DNA from: a bacterium
GTDB lineage: Bacteria > Margulisbacteria > Marinamargulisbacteria > JAHFDA01
Direction: 5' to 3'
DNA: 40,445 nt
Assembly (NCBI GenBank): GCA_023249225.1
Contig: JAHFDA010000022.1
Coordinates: forward strand, 1 to 40,445
The position numbers and the translations under genes were made by a program. Of the stretch, positions 7,989 to 15,898 are shown in pieces (positions within the stretch are counted from its first letter, which is position 1; each line of letters starts with the position of its first letter). Below the pieces are notes generated by a model. It saw nothing but the letters and a program-made list of their open reading frames with translations. It was not told the DNA's origin and searched no databases.

Positions 7989-8179
7989 CCCGATCCATCT
8001 GCGCAATGGGCAGCCTGCTGCTTCCATCATATGAATAAAACGGGCTAGTACCTCGACCGCATGAATTTGTTACTATTTTCTGGTGAAACGCTGTGTGCGG
8101 CTCGGTACAGGCCGTGATTTGTTATTTAAAATTCAATCGGTCACGGCACTAGAATAATCTTTAAGAGGGGGTAAATAAA

Positions 8180-8578
8180 ATGAAAAAAAGAATCATGGCC
8201 GTGTTGGCATATATGCTTCCAACATTTCCGTTGGGATTTTTCTGGCATCTGACGATATTTGCCGAGTATTACAAGTCTCTCCATGTATACAGGGAAAATA
8301 TCATCATCCCTTTTGGCATCACTTCCATGCTTATTCAGGGCGTTATTTGGTCCGTCGTTTATGAGCGCCTTTTTGCGGGCGAGCCCATTCTCAAGGGCGC
8401 CGTTAAATTTGCGTCGCTCGCCTGCCCATTGGCATGGAGTTTTATGGTGCTGGCAGTCAGCGCAAAACATCAAATGTCTTCGGTTAGTGGATTTTTGACC
8501 ATTGAGACGGCTTTTATACTTATCCATTATGCGATCGTTAGTCCGCTTATTGCGGCCGTATATGCGCGTAAAAGCTGA
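8180..8578 (+). CDS. Small integral membrane protein, four predicted helices (132 aa)
   Basis: ATG with a good Shine-Dalgarno (AGAGGGGG, 8164-8171). Hydrophobic segments at about 5-28, 44-62, 72-94 and 102-127 and a KKR start suggest a four-helix inner-membrane protein with the N-terminus inside. The TFPLGFFWHLTIF block is distinctive, but I cannot name the family with confidence. It overlaps the following TfoX-N gene by 17 bases, so the pair is probably co-expressed. Confidence 0.68.
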   Translation: MKKRIMAVLAYMLPTFPLGFFWHLTIFAEYYKSLHVYRENIIIPFGITSMLIQGVIWSVVYERLFAGEPILKGAVKFASLACPLAWSFMVLAVSAKHQMSSVSGFLTIETAFILIHYAIVSPLIAAVYARKS

Positions 8579-8921
8579 CAAGACGTTGCGGCTGACTGCC
8601 TTACTCAAACAATCTACATCGGGAAGATTTAAGGGCGTCAAACTGAAATGTAAACACTTCTTTGGGGGCGCCGCAGTTTACGCCGATGGAAGAATTTGCA
8701 TGTCGCTAAGTACCGCAGGCTTTGGGATAAAACTGCCGGAAAAATTGCGAAGCGCCTTAGTGAGTGACCATGGCGCAAAACCGCTGCGCTATTTCCCCAA
8801 AGGCCCAATCAAGAGAGATTACGTGGTTCTGCCAAAAGCGATGTTGAAAAATAAGAAGGCGCTGCGGCGTTGGGTGAAAGTGAGCATTGAATATGTGCTT
8901 TCGTTGTCCGTGCGAGCTTGA
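8562..8921 (+). CDS. TfoX N-terminal domain family protein (119 aa)
   Basis: The segment FFGGAAVYADGRICMSLSTAG, then FGIKLPE, LRSAL, GAKPLRYFPKGPIKRDYVVLP and the final KKALRRWVKVSIEYVLS follow the TfoX_N pattern: a beta-sheet with a glycine-aromatic turn, the y-x-x-LP strand and a C-terminal helix. Full TfoX/Sxy also has a helix-hairpin-helix C-domain, absent here, so this is a stand-alone domain and should not be assumed to control competence. The frame opens earlier (8502), but the ATG at 8562 (MRVKADKT) fits the domain length. Confidence 0.7.
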   Translation: MRVKADKTLRLTALLKQSTSGRFKGVKLKCKHFFGGAAVYADGRICMSLSTAGFGIKLPEKLRSALVSDHGAKPLRYFPKGPIKRDYVVLPKAMLKNKKALRRWVKVSIEYVLSLSVRA

Positions 8922-8930
8922 GAGGGTAAA

Positions 8931-9008
8931 ATGCCAGAGAATACGTTGTTCAAGTGGATCGCGATTACATGTGGACGATTAGGCTTGACGTGGGCCACTA
9001 ACAAATAG
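8931..9008 (+). CDS. Possible 25-aa ORF between the TfoX-N and mrr genes
   Basis: ATG preceded by GAGAGGG with normal spacing; reads MPENTLFKWIAITCGRLG and ends TAG 11 bases before the mrr ATG. The good ribosome site and position favour a leader or coupling peptide, but a gene stump cannot be excluded. Confidence 0.3.
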   Translation: MPENTLFKWIAITCGRLGLTWATNK

Positions 9009-9019
9009 AAGAACCATAC

Positions 9020-9931
9020 ATGACGATACCCGATTACCAGTCAATTATGCTTCCCTTGCTTCGTTTTGCTGCTGACGGAAACGAACAATCCATTCGGGGG
9101 GCAATCGAGGGCCTGTCTGAACAGTTTGGGCTTACAGACGCCGAAAAGAATGAGTTGCTGCCGAGCGGACAGCAACCACGATTTGACAACCGGGTTGCTT
9201 GGGCGCGGTCTTATATGAGCAAGGGCGCTCTGTTGAAGTCCACACGGCGGGGATACTTCCGCATTACCCAACGTGGCCGGGAAGTTCTGTCCGAGAATCC
9301 ATCGGAAATCAACGTAAAATTCTTGGAACAGTTCCCCGAGTTCGTGGAGTTTAGAGCAAAACACCGAGAACGGGAAAAAATCACAGAATCTGCCGAAACA
9401 GAAACACTTCAAACACCAGGTGAACTTCTGGAAACGGCATATCAGAAACTGCGCGAAGATCTCTCTACGGAGCTTTTAAAAATCGTAACGGAATGCTCCC
9501 CATCTTTCTTTGAGCGCCTCGTCATCGATGTTCTCGTGAAAATGGGTTATGGTGGCTCTCGCAAGGAAGCTGGAAAAGCTGTTGGACGTAGCGGCGACGA
9601 GGGTATTGATGGCATCATTAATGAAGATCGCCTTGGTCTCGATGTTATCTACGTTCAAGCCAAGCGGTGGCAAGCTACGATTGGACGCCCTGAAATCCAA
9701 AAGTTTGCGGGTGCCCTGCAAGGACACCGTGCGAAGAAGGGAATCTTTATCACCACTTCTGACTTCAGCCACGAAGCTGAGGAGTATGTGGCAAAAATTG
9801 ATTCTAAAATTGTGTTCATAGATGGTGAGCAACTGGCTCAACTAATGATTGATCACAATGTTGGAGTTACCCCGGTTACATCATACGAAACTAAAAAAAT
9901 CGACAGTGATTATTTTTATGAAGAAGGCTGA
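9020..9931 (+). CDS. mrr: Mrr-type restriction endonuclease (type IV)
   Basis: 303 aa, close to the E. coli Mrr length. Residues 1-115 form the N-terminal winged-helix DNA-binding domain. Residues 155-290 are the Mrr catalytic domain with the PD-(D/E)XK-like core: FFERLVIDVLVKMGY (E165), SGDEGIDG with catalytic D197, and the QAK triplet in VIYVQAKRW (Q213-K215), followed by GRPEIQKFAGAL and KKGIFITTSDFS. Mrr enzymes cut methylated foreign DNA without a cognate methylase, and no methylase gene is nearby, consistent with type IV behaviour. The catalytic residues appear intact. The gene is convergent with the AAA/DUF4143 gene. Confidence 0.92.
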   Translation: MTIPDYQSIMLPLLRFAADGNEQSIRGAIEGLSEQFGLTDAEKNELLPSGQQPRFDNRVAWARSYMSKGALLKSTRRGYFRITQRGREVLSENPSEINVKFLEQFPEFVEFRAKHREREKITESAETETLQTPGELLETAYQKLREDLSTELLKIVTECSPSFFERLVIDVLVKMGYGGSRKEAGKAVGRSGDEGIDGIINEDRLGLDVIYVQAKRWQATIGRPEIQKFAGALQGHRAKKGIFITTSDFSHEAEEYVAKIDSKIVFIDGEQLAQLMIDHNVGVTPVTSYETKKIDSDYFYEEG

Positions 9932-9994
9932 ATCTGAAGAATTGCACGACAGGCACCGGCTTGGTGTCCACAACTTACCAACCAGCTGAAGCAA

Positions 9995-11374
9995 TTACCT
10001 CGTACCAATAAATTCCTCGATCAGCTTTCGATGGTGCAGTAAATAAAAGGGCAGGTTGAGGAGCTTGTATTTTATTTTATTGCGTTCGGGCAGTACCCGC
10101 ACTTCGTGGTCTTCGACCGATAAAGGTTGGGCAGAAACTTTAATGGCGTGGTCGAGGCGGTAGGTTTTTAAAAATTGATGCAGGCTTTTTAATGATCCTT
10201 TGGGGCCTGATTTTACTTCGAGGGGTACAATTTGGTTTTTAACCTGCACCAGAAAATCAACTTCGGCCTGATTGGATTTGGCCTCGGTGGTCCAATAGTA
10301 CAAATGACTGGCTTGGTGAGCCGGGGCGTTTGCCAGCAATTCCTGGCCGACAAATTGCTCGGCCAAAGCGCCCTGATTCACTTGCGAGAGCTGCTTGGTA
10401 AAGACCAATTCGGCCTGAAGTTGTCCAATGCATTGGGCCAGGCCGATGTCTAAAAAAAGCGCCTTGGCGTGTTTGGCGCTGGCCAGGGCAGACAAGGGCA
10501 AACCAGTGCCAGAGCTGGCCTGTACCAGCTGAACCACCTGGGCCATGGCTAAAAGTTGCAAGGCCTTTGACAGATCGCGCGATTTTTCATTCGGGTCTAT
10601 TTTGGAATAAGTAATTTTTTGGCCAATGCTCCGGGCACAGTAATCAAAAACCTTGTGCATGCGTGTCCAGTGCATTTGGCGTGCATACTTGGCAAAGTCG
10701 CTGCGAAACGTATCGATCAGCGTATTTTGATATTGTTCGCAGGCGTTAAGCTGACCATGCTCCGCAAAAGTTGCCACTACCTCGGGCATGCCACCGACCA
10801 GGCAATATTGTTTAACCAGCGCCATGGCGTGCTCATGAATGGTTTCGGAAAGCGGGTTGGCCAACGAAACATGCTCGAGATGCGTGCGCAGCGCGGCCTG
10901 GCCGACCGCGCTCAAAAACTCGCAAAACGATAAGGGGTAGAGGTACACCGATGCGATACGCCCCACCGGAAAGGCAATGGCTGCCTGGGTCAAGCCAATT
11001 TCCAGCAGTGAGCCCGCAGCAATCACATGCAGGTCGGGCAGGTCCTCATAAAAATAACGTAAAGCGGTAATGGCTTTGGGACAGGCCTGAATTTCATCAA
11101 AAAACAGCAGGGTGTTTTCCGCCGTAATGGGTGGATTTTTACCCAGCAAACTAATTTCGTTGATGATGCGCCTGGGATCCAGATCCGCCTCAAACAGGGC
11201 GCAGGCGGCCGGCTGTTTTTCAAAATTCACAGTAACCACATTTTTAAAGTGTTGCTTGCCAAAAGTCTGGATGAGATGGGTTTTGCCAACCTGGCGGGCT
11301 CCGCGAAACAAGAGTGGCTTATGCCTGGCCGTTTTCTGCCAGTCGCCTAAGTGTTTAAGGGCATCGCGCTGCAT
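9995..11374 (-). CDS. AAA family ATPase with DUF4143 domain
   Basis: N-terminal P-loop domain: Walker A GARQVGKTH (25-33), Walker B LLFFDEIQ with D93/E94, and a sensor-like VIAAGSLLE. The C-terminal DUF4143 part includes KALFLDIGLAQCI and a nuclease-like AEVDFLV...PLEVKSG motif. This family is widespread and sporadic; its cellular role is not established, although many members behave like mobile or defence-associated genes. The frame extends to a TTG at 11404 that falls inside a repeat, so I take the ATG at 11374 (MQRDALKHL), preceded by AAGG; 459 aa. Direct repeats upstream suggest autoregulation. Confidence 0.88.
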   Translation of the reverse strand: MQRDALKHLGDWQKTARHKPLLFRGARQVGKTHLIQTFGKQHFKNVVTVNFEKQPAACALFEADLDPRRIINEISLLGKNPPITAENTLLFFDEIQACPKAITALRYFYEDLPDLHVIAAGSLLEIGLTQAAIAFPVGRIASVYLYPLSFCEFLSAVGQAALRTHLEHVSLANPLSETIHEHAMALVKQYCLVGGMPEVVATFAEHGQLNACEQYQNTLIDTFRSDFAKYARQMHWTRMHKVFDYCARSIGQKITYSKIDPNEKSRDLSKALQLLAMAQVVQLVQASSGTGLPLSALASAKHAKALFLDIGLAQCIGQLQAELVFTKQLSQVNQGALAEQFVGQELLANAPAHQASHLYYWTTEAKSNQAEVDFLVQVKNQIVPLEVKSGPKGSLKSLHQFLKTYRLDHAIKVSAQPLSVEDHEVRVLPERNKIKYKLLNLPFYLLHHRKLIEEFIGTR

Positions 11375-11402
11375 ATATAACCTTATTGTATCAAAACTGG
11401 TC

Positions 11403-11459
11403 AAAACAATGGGTTGTTTAGACCAATTATTGGCTAAAACAATGGGTTGTTTAGACCAA
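11403..11459. repeat. Two perfect 24-bp direct repeats upstream of the AAA/DUF4143 gene
   Basis: Copies at 11403-11426 and 11436-11459, each beginning aaaacaatgggttgtttaga, with a start-to-start distance of 33 bp (about three helical turns). The spacer contributes an imperfect dyad, ccaattattgg. The position between the divergent AAA/DUF4143 and DoxX-like genes suggests a regulator-binding site. Confidence 0.75.
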
Positions 11460-11492
11460 AACCATCCTTCCTAATGTGCAAGTCAGCTAGGC

Positions 11493-11498
11493 TATAAT
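11493..11498 (+). promoter_or_regulatory. Likely -10 element for the DoxX-like operon
   Basis: Perfect TATAAT, 19 bases before the ATG at 11517, with GGAGGAA between them. The -35 region is poor. A similar context, gctataat, appears before the HepT gene at 15463. Confidence 0.5.
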
Positions 11499-11516
11499 CG
11501 CTGCGGAGGAACAATC

Positions 11517-11909
11517 ATGAGCTCTGAAAAAAAAGCCAAATGGATCAAGACGGCTAAATGGATTTATTGGACGGTAACCATCTTGTTCTTGGCGCCACTC
11601 ATGATGTCAGGGGTGACCTTTCTCATGGGCATGCAGGCCAACGTGGATGGCATCGTCACGCATCTGGGTTATCCCATGTACATTCTAAAAATTCTGGGGA
11701 TTGCCAAGATTCTCGGCGGCATGGCCATCTTGTATGGGCGCTTTCGGACCCTCAAGGAATGGGCTTATGCGGGATATGCGTTCAACATGATTGGAGCATC
11801 CGCCTCGCATGCGTTTTGTCACGACAGCTTTGGCGATATCATTGTGCCAGTCATTCTGCTGGGCATGATTTTGCTTTCTCATCGGCAGTGGAAGACGGGC
11901 TGGATGTAA
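11517..11909 (+). CDS. DoxX-like four-helix membrane protein
   Basis: 130 aa with four hydrophobic helices. The pattern LAPLMMSGVTFLMG, then GYPMYILKILGIAKILGGMAIL, LKEWAYAGYAFNMIGASASHA and a final VPVILLGMILL corresponds to the DoxX_2 family (PF13564 type). Members sit in the inner membrane and some affect redox stress, but no reaction is established. Shine-Dalgarno GGAGGAA at 11503-11509. It is 11 bases upstream of the DJ-1/PfpI gene, with which it probably forms an operon. Confidence 0.82.
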   Translation: MSSEKKAKWIKTAKWIYWTVTILFLAPLMMSGVTFLMGMQANVDGIVTHLGYPMYILKILGIAKILGGMAILYGRFRTLKEWAYAGYAFNMIGASASHAFCHDSFGDIIVPVILLGMILLSHRQWKTGWM

Positions 11910-11920
11910 GGTTATTCCAA

Positions 11921-12661
11921 ATGCTCATTCGCATTGCCATGGTCATTAGTACCGTAGGATATCACTGGGAAGAAGTCTACGGTGCGTACGATGAGTTTCG
12001 CCAGGCTGGTTGCGAAATGGCTTTCTTTACCGTCGACGGTAAAGAACCCAAAGCCGATCCATGGAGTCTTAAAATCACGGGGCCGTTTTCTGGGGCGGGT
12101 TTTGGGATCAGCCGGTCGATGGTGCCGGAGACGCCGCTGGGTCAGGAAATCCAGACCAAGTTTGCATCCGTCAAAGCGGTTTCTGAACTTAACGCCGACC
12201 AGATTGATGCGTTGTATTTGCCGGGCGGGCACGGCTGCCTGTTTGACGTGAACAGGAATCCGCAACTGCACGAGGTTATCGGGCGCTTGTATCGCGGCGG
12301 CAAGGCGCTGTCGGGCGTGTGTCACGCCACCTCCACCTTTGCATTTGTGCGTGAAAACGGACGCTCCATTGTGGAAGGCAAAAAACTCACCGGATTTCCG
12401 GAGATCGTCGATCGCGTGATTCCGTTGCTGGGACTGGTCGACCAAACCTTTCTGCCCATCCCGTTTTCTAACGACGCCGCCCTGCAGGAATCTGGTGCGG
12501 ATCTCAAATGGTTTCATCAGCTTCGCGCGCTGCTCGACGCGCGTTATTGTCGTGTGGATTGGCCGTTTGTTACGGGCATGGGGCCAAAGGCGGCGCGGCC
12601 GGTGGCACGATTGGTGATGCACAGTATTCATATGCGACGGAAGACTTTGGACCATGTCTAA
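11921..12661 (+). CDS. DJ-1/PfpI family protein (class I glutamine amidotransferase-like)
   Basis: 246 aa. Flavodoxin-like fold with the nucleophile elbow SGVCHATSTF (C134), the upstream PGGHGCLFD (101-109) and a conserved Glu near residue 17 (HWEEVYGAYDEF). The layout resembles Hsp31/YhbO-type members, which act as glyoxalases, deglycases or chaperones. The frame opens well upstream within the DoxX gene, but the ATG at 11921 (MLIRIAMVIS) is the natural start of the first beta-strand, with AAGG upstream. It lies in an operon with the DoxX-like gene and the unknown gene at 12681, which suggests a stress-response role. Confidence 0.85.
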   Translation: MLIRIAMVISTVGYHWEEVYGAYDEFRQAGCEMAFFTVDGKEPKADPWSLKITGPFSGAGFGISRSMVPETPLGQEIQTKFASVKAVSELNADQIDALYLPGGHGCLFDVNRNPQLHEVIGRLYRGGKALSGVCHATSTFAFVRENGRSIVEGKKLTGFPEIVDRVIPLLGLVDQTFLPIPFSNDAALQESGADLKWFHQLRALLDARYCRVDWPFVTGMGPKAARPVARLVMHSIHMRRKTLDHV

Positions 12662-12680
12662 TAAGGAAAGGAATTAACCA

Positions 12681-13745
12681 ATGCTGTTTAACCGTTTGGT
12701 GGCGGAACGCAATGAATGGATCGCAGGCATTAAGGCGACTCCTGCACAAGATCGGCAGAGTGCTTTGCGGGACCTTATTCAAAGCCAGGTTTTGGCCGTG
12801 TTGTCCGGTATGGCAAAAAGGCGCGGAGCGGAGCTTTCTTTTGTGCCCCAGGATGCGCACCAGATATTTTTAGCGGATATGAAAACGGCCAGCGCCGACA
12901 TTGCAAAGTTGACGCAATTGTCCAAAGACGTTTGGGAAAAGCAGGGTACGCCGCTCCGTTACCTTGCGTGGAAATGTGCCGGCGGCCTTGCGCCCATGTA
13001 CCGCTGGGCCGGCGAGGAAATAAGCGCCGGAATCGAAATGTCCAATGCCGATCTCGAAACAAAAATCGCCGATGGGGTATACACAGGCGGCCAGGCCCGA
13101 TTCACTGCCGGAAAAAATATCATCGAACTGATACCCGAACACGCCCGGCTGCACTCCGACGAAGGCATACTGTTCAAACCGGTCTGGGATGCCAACGGAA
13201 GTCTCTTGGCCATTCGGGTCTACAACCAAATTCACCGCAATACGTTAAGGGTAGATACCGTTTCTTGCCAGGACATCTTGAAACAGGCCTCAACCTTATT
13301 AAACGAGGCACCCCAGGCAGTGGCGATGGGCGCAAATGTTTCTGCCGCCGATCAGGAACCCGCAGAAATCATTGCCAAATTTAACATGCTCTTTGGCGCG
13401 TACTATATCAATCTAAGCATCATGGATGTTCCCTGTGAACCCAAGGGCACCTTGTATTTTAAGTTTGCCATGGACCCACACGTTTTGGGTGATGTCGCCA
13501 AATCCATGCCGGGATTTTTTGTAACGATTGCAACCAGCGGCGGGGGTGTTTCGATCCACAATCTGCCAGAGGGAAAGCAAACTTTTGGGCAGGGGAGCTG
13601 GTTTAATATCGACAGCACCTGCAAGTTTACCGGGGATCCCTATGGCGACCCTGGCGCCCTGGCCATTGTACCGGCGCGGGTGGGTGGAAAAAATTTGGAA
13701 TTAGAATTTGTAACCCAATTTATTCTGGACGGAATTTTAGCCTAG
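12681..13745 (+). CDS. Hypothetical protein, 354 aa
   Basis: No family recognised. ATG with AAGGAAAGGAA upstream, 19 bases after the DJ-1 gene, so it is likely the third gene of that operon. It has no signal peptide or clear membrane helix. The N-terminal 60 residues are helical and basic, the rest is mixed alpha/beta. Cysteines are few (residues about 99, 194 and 255). A glycine-rich turn, VTIATSGGGVSIHNLPEG, lies near 280-297. It may be cytosolic and lineage-specific. Confidence 0.68.
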   Translation: MLFNRLVAERNEWIAGIKATPAQDRQSALRDLIQSQVLAVLSGMAKRRGAELSFVPQDAHQIFLADMKTASADIAKLTQLSKDVWEKQGTPLRYLAWKCAGGLAPMYRWAGEEISAGIEMSNADLETKIADGVYTGGQARFTAGKNIIELIPEHARLHSDEGILFKPVWDANGSLLAIRVYNQIHRNTLRVDTVSCQDILKQASTLLNEAPQAVAMGANVSAADQEPAEIIAKFNMLFGAYYINLSIMDVPCEPKGTLYFKFAMDPHVLGDVAKSMPGFFVTIATSGGGVSIHNLPEGKQTFGQGSWFNIDSTCKFTGDPYGDPGALAIVPARVGGKNLELEFVTQFILDGILA

Positions 13746-13807
13746 CCGAAGCAATGAAAAATAACACAGCCGTGGAACTTAACCCGCACTATTCATACTT
13801 TACTCGT

Positions 13808-13828
13808 AGCCCGCTAAATGCGCGGGCT
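13808..13828. terminator. Perfect 7-bp hairpin after the DoxX/DJ-1 operon
   Basis: agcccgc (13808-13814) pairs with gcgggct (13822-13828) across a 7-base loop, 63 bases after the stop at 13745. There is no T tract, so it would be a Rho-dependent or transcript-stabilising hairpin at best. The apparent ATG at 13818 lies inside its loop, which argues against that ATG as a start. Confidence 0.35.
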
Positions 13829-13904
13829 GCGTGAAGTAAAGGATGCTTCGAAAGTATGCATGATTCACGATATGCGGGTTCCCGTGTGTAATAGTCCGCT
13901 TCAT

Positions 13905-14747
13905 ATGCGTGGAATAATCCGGGTTAAGATCTGCGCCTATCCTCCCGAACGGCCTTTTCGTTTTTCCAAATCCAAAACACAGTTGTTACTTGACGTCTGG
14001 GGACAGCAGCCTGAAACTCGCCGGGCCAAGCTTGGCCGTGTGATTCGGGTATTGCAAAACATCTCGGATTTCCAGTTGGTCAGGCAGCGTTTGCAAATGA
14101 TGGCGGATCATGGGGTAACGCCGGAACCACCACCCTTGCCCAAAATTTATGCTGGCGGCCTGATCATGCTGTTTGGCGTCATTATCCCCGACAACCGGCT
14201 TTACTGCGCTTCGGTGGGTATCAAGGGGCTGAATTTTTACTTTCATCTTTTGCTTCGATTCATTCAGGAACCCGCCAGCCTCATGGATCCCATCGGTTTG
14301 TTTTTGCCAGACTTGTTTGTGTTGGCGCATCATCTGCTGCAAGATACCCACCGTGAAATCCGCTATGACCTTGAGCTGACACGTATGTTTGGTCCGCAGT
14401 ATTTGACCTGGCTGCGTATTTACCTTGAGACCATTATCCATGGCAAGCATGTTGAACGGGACATGTACCTGGCCTGTTATCAGGATGCAGACTATCCGGA
14501 GAAACTGCTTGAGCACATCGATGCATACATTGCCGACGGAGAAGCTGCCCCGCTGTGGCCACGGCAAGGTACGCGGTCTTACATCAATTCGCGCGGAGAG
14601 GACATGGGCGAACGTACCCGGACGATCCCGGAACTTTTCAAATGGTGCGGGAGTCTGCCCGATTCAAGGTGGGCGCTTTTAAGGTATACCCTTGGTGAGA
14701 TTCGATTTATGCGCCGCGCAAACCAGAATCCCGCAATCCGTATCTGA
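13905..14747 (+). CDS. Hypothetical protein, about 280 aa
   Basis: No family recognised. The frame is open from an ATG at 13818, but that codon lies in a hairpin loop and the first 29 codons look non-coding, so I prefer the ATG at 13905 (MRGIIRVK). ATG 13860 is also possible, and none has a convincing Shine-Dalgarno. The protein is alpha-rich. Residues about 65-110 and 120-160 contain hydrophobic helices (YAGGLIMLFGVII, FYFHLLLRFI), and the segment PDLFVLAHHLLQDTHREIRYDLE carries a His-His pair. It may be peripheral or membrane-associated. Confidence 0.6.
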   Translation: MRGIIRVKICAYPPERPFRFSKSKTQLLLDVWGQQPETRRAKLGRVIRVLQNISDFQLVRQRLQMMADHGVTPEPPPLPKIYAGGLIMLFGVIIPDNRLYCASVGIKGLNFYFHLLLRFIQEPASLMDPIGLFLPDLFVLAHHLLQDTHREIRYDLELTRMFGPQYLTWLRIYLETIIHGKHVERDMYLACYQDADYPEKLLEHIDAYIADGEAAPLWPRQGTRSYINSRGEDMGERTRTIPELFKWCGSLPDSRWALLRYTLGEIRFMRRANQNPAIRI

Positions 14748-14855
14748 CGCGATTTTGTACAGACAATCCAGCACAAAATTTGAATGTTTTAGCATGCCTT
14801 GTATTAGGGAAGAATTTCTTGGTAGCCAAAATTCATAGAATATAAGGGAGAAGCC

Positions 14856-15269
14856 ATGAATAAAAAATATTTTGCAGTTATGATTTTAGGGATTGCGGCA
14901 ATGACATTAGGGGCTGTAAGTAGTGGCAATGCTGCGGGGCTTTCAAAGACAGCCAGTAGCGTAACCTCGGTTAAAGTTATAACAACCCGGGCTTATCTTA
15001 AGAACAATTTGGCTACATTCAGTAGCGCGGTAGACACCTTTGGTCGCGGCGATTGTTGTGATAGTGATGGTCGTATAACTGCCGGGGGTTCGAGCTTGAT
15101 AAGTTTTATGGGAGACTATGTTGATAAGGCAGTGACAGCGGGCATTTTAACGGCTGCTCAAGCAGACTCCTTTAAGAGTGCTTTGAGTAATTGTACGATC
15201 ACGGCAGGCGAGTCTTCACTTATCAGTTGGACGGTAGAAACCATTAAAACGGCAGTGTCCAAATATTAA
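14856..15269 (+). CDS. Small exported protein with a duplicated ITAGxSSLIS motif
   Basis: 137 aa. A clear Sec signal peptide: MNKKYF, a hydrophobic core and likely cleavage after SGNAA (about residue 27), giving a mature periplasmic or secreted protein of about 110 residues. ITAGGSSLIS (74-83) is repeated as ITAGESSLIS (115-124), each followed by a helix ending in KAV/TAV. The segment GDCCDSDGRI is rich in Asp and resembles a partial EF-hand or dockerin loop without matching it exactly; the three cysteines (67, 68, 113) could form disulfides. Shine-Dalgarno AAGGGAGAAG precedes the ATG. Function unknown. Confidence 0.7.
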   Translation: MNKKYFAVMILGIAAMTLGAVSSGNAAGLSKTASSVTSVKVITTRAYLKNNLATFSSAVDTFGRGDCCDSDGRITAGGSSLISFMGDYVDKAVTAGILTAAQADSFKSALSNCTITAGESSLISWTVETIKTAVSKY

Positions 15270-15279
15270 CCTTCAAGAA

Positions 15280-15325
15280 TGAAGCATGAAGGTGAAGGCG
15301 GTCGCTGTTTTCCCTTCATGCTTCA
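15280..15325 (+). terminator. Hairpin terminator after the small exported protein
   Basis: tgaagcatgaagg (15280-15292) pairs perfectly with ccttcatgcttca (15313-15325) over a 20-base loop, ten bases after the stop at 15269. A pyrimidine-rich tail follows, rather than a pure T tract. A related gaagcatgaag sequence occurs at 17112, next to the second copy of the tRNA-derived repeat. Confidence 0.55.
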
Positions 15326-15339
15326 GTCTTCATCTTCAA

Positions 15340-15396
15340 TTTTCTATGGTGGACCTGATCGGGATCGAAAGACGCTGCGCTTGGTTCGATCCAAGG
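15340..15396. repeat. tRNA-Ala-derived repeat, left copy (att-like)
   Basis: Bases 15340-15369 are identical to 17242-17271, which is the 3' end of the tRNA-Ala gene plus seven bases beyond it (ttttctatggtggacctg and onward). Bases 15345-15396 are identical over 52 bp to 17181-17232. Inside, ggatcgaa and ttcgatcc form an inverted repeat, so the T-arm sequence appears in both orientations. A tRNA 3'-end duplication is the usual footprint of site-specific integration. Confidence 0.85.
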
Positions 15397-15462
15397 GAGT
15401 TTCAATAGAGGTAGCGGGATGCCAAGTGTGCAATTTTTAAGGCTAGTATGAACAATCCGGGC

Positions 15463-15468
15463 TATAAT
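15463..15468 (+). promoter_or_regulatory. -10 element of the HepT/MntA operon (possibly leaderless)
   Basis: Perfect TATAAT ending 10 bases before the ATG at 15479. A start about seven bases downstream of the -10 would leave a leader of only a few bases and no Shine-Dalgarno, so the mRNA may be leaderless. The -35 region is weak. Confidence 0.45.
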
Positions 15469-15478
15469 TTATGCCAAC

Positions 15479-15886
15479 ATGGTCGACGATATCCGCTGGC
15501 AGCAACGGTTTTCAAATTATAAAAAAGCCTTGATGCAGCTGGCCCAGGCGGTTGAACTAAGCCAAAAGCGTCCGCTTTCAAACCTGGAAGAGCAGGGGCT
15601 TATTCAGGGGTTTGAATATACTTACGAGCTGGCCTGCAATACGCTTAAGGACTACCTGGAGTCCTTGGGCAATACCGGCATCAGGGGCCCCAAGGATGCC
15701 ATTCAACTGGCTTTTAACCGGGGGCTTGTTCGTGATGGAGAAGCCTGGATGGACATGTTTGCCAACCGGAATAAAACCTCACATACCTACGATGAAAAAA
15801 CGGCTGATTCCGTGTCGGCCGCCATTATTGGCAAATTCTACGGTCTCTTTGTTGAATTGCAGAATCAGCTGGAAGCCCTGCTCTAG
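15479..15886 (+). CDS. hepT: HepT-like HEPN toxin, HI0074 family
   Basis: 135 aa, all-helical. It matches the nucleotidyltransferase substrate-binding/HEPN family, with EYTYELACNTLKDYL (46-60), GPKDAIQLAFNRGL (70-83) and the catalytic signature RNKTSHTY (97-104), an exact RX4HXY motif. In studied HepT/MntA systems this motif is the RNase active site, and the Tyr is AMPylated by the partner antitoxin. Twelve bases separate it from the mntA gene. Possible leaderless expression from the TATAAT at 15463. It lies within the tRNA-repeat-bounded segment, consistent with an island-stabilising role. Confidence 0.88.
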   Translation: MVDDIRWQQRFSNYKKALMQLAQAVELSQKRPLSNLEEQGLIQGFEYTYELACNTLKDYLESLGNTGIRGPKDAIQLAFNRGLVRDGEAWMDMFANRNKTSHTYDEKTADSVSAAIIGKFYGLFVELQNQLEALL

Positions 15887-15898
15887 AATTTTGCGCCC

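Noticed and set aside
11403-11459. Terminal repeats of an insertion sequence
   Set aside because: The 24-bp copies are direct and only 33 bp apart, with no transposase; an operator is more likely.
11558-11920. Extended N-terminus of the DJ-1/PfpI frame
   Set aside because: It overlaps the DoxX-like gene in another frame; the conserved fold begins at the ATG 11921, which also has a ribosome site.
13986-14567. Minus-strand frame of 193 codons opposite the 13905 gene
   Set aside because: Gln/His/Lys-rich translation typical of an antisense shadow, with no ribosome site.
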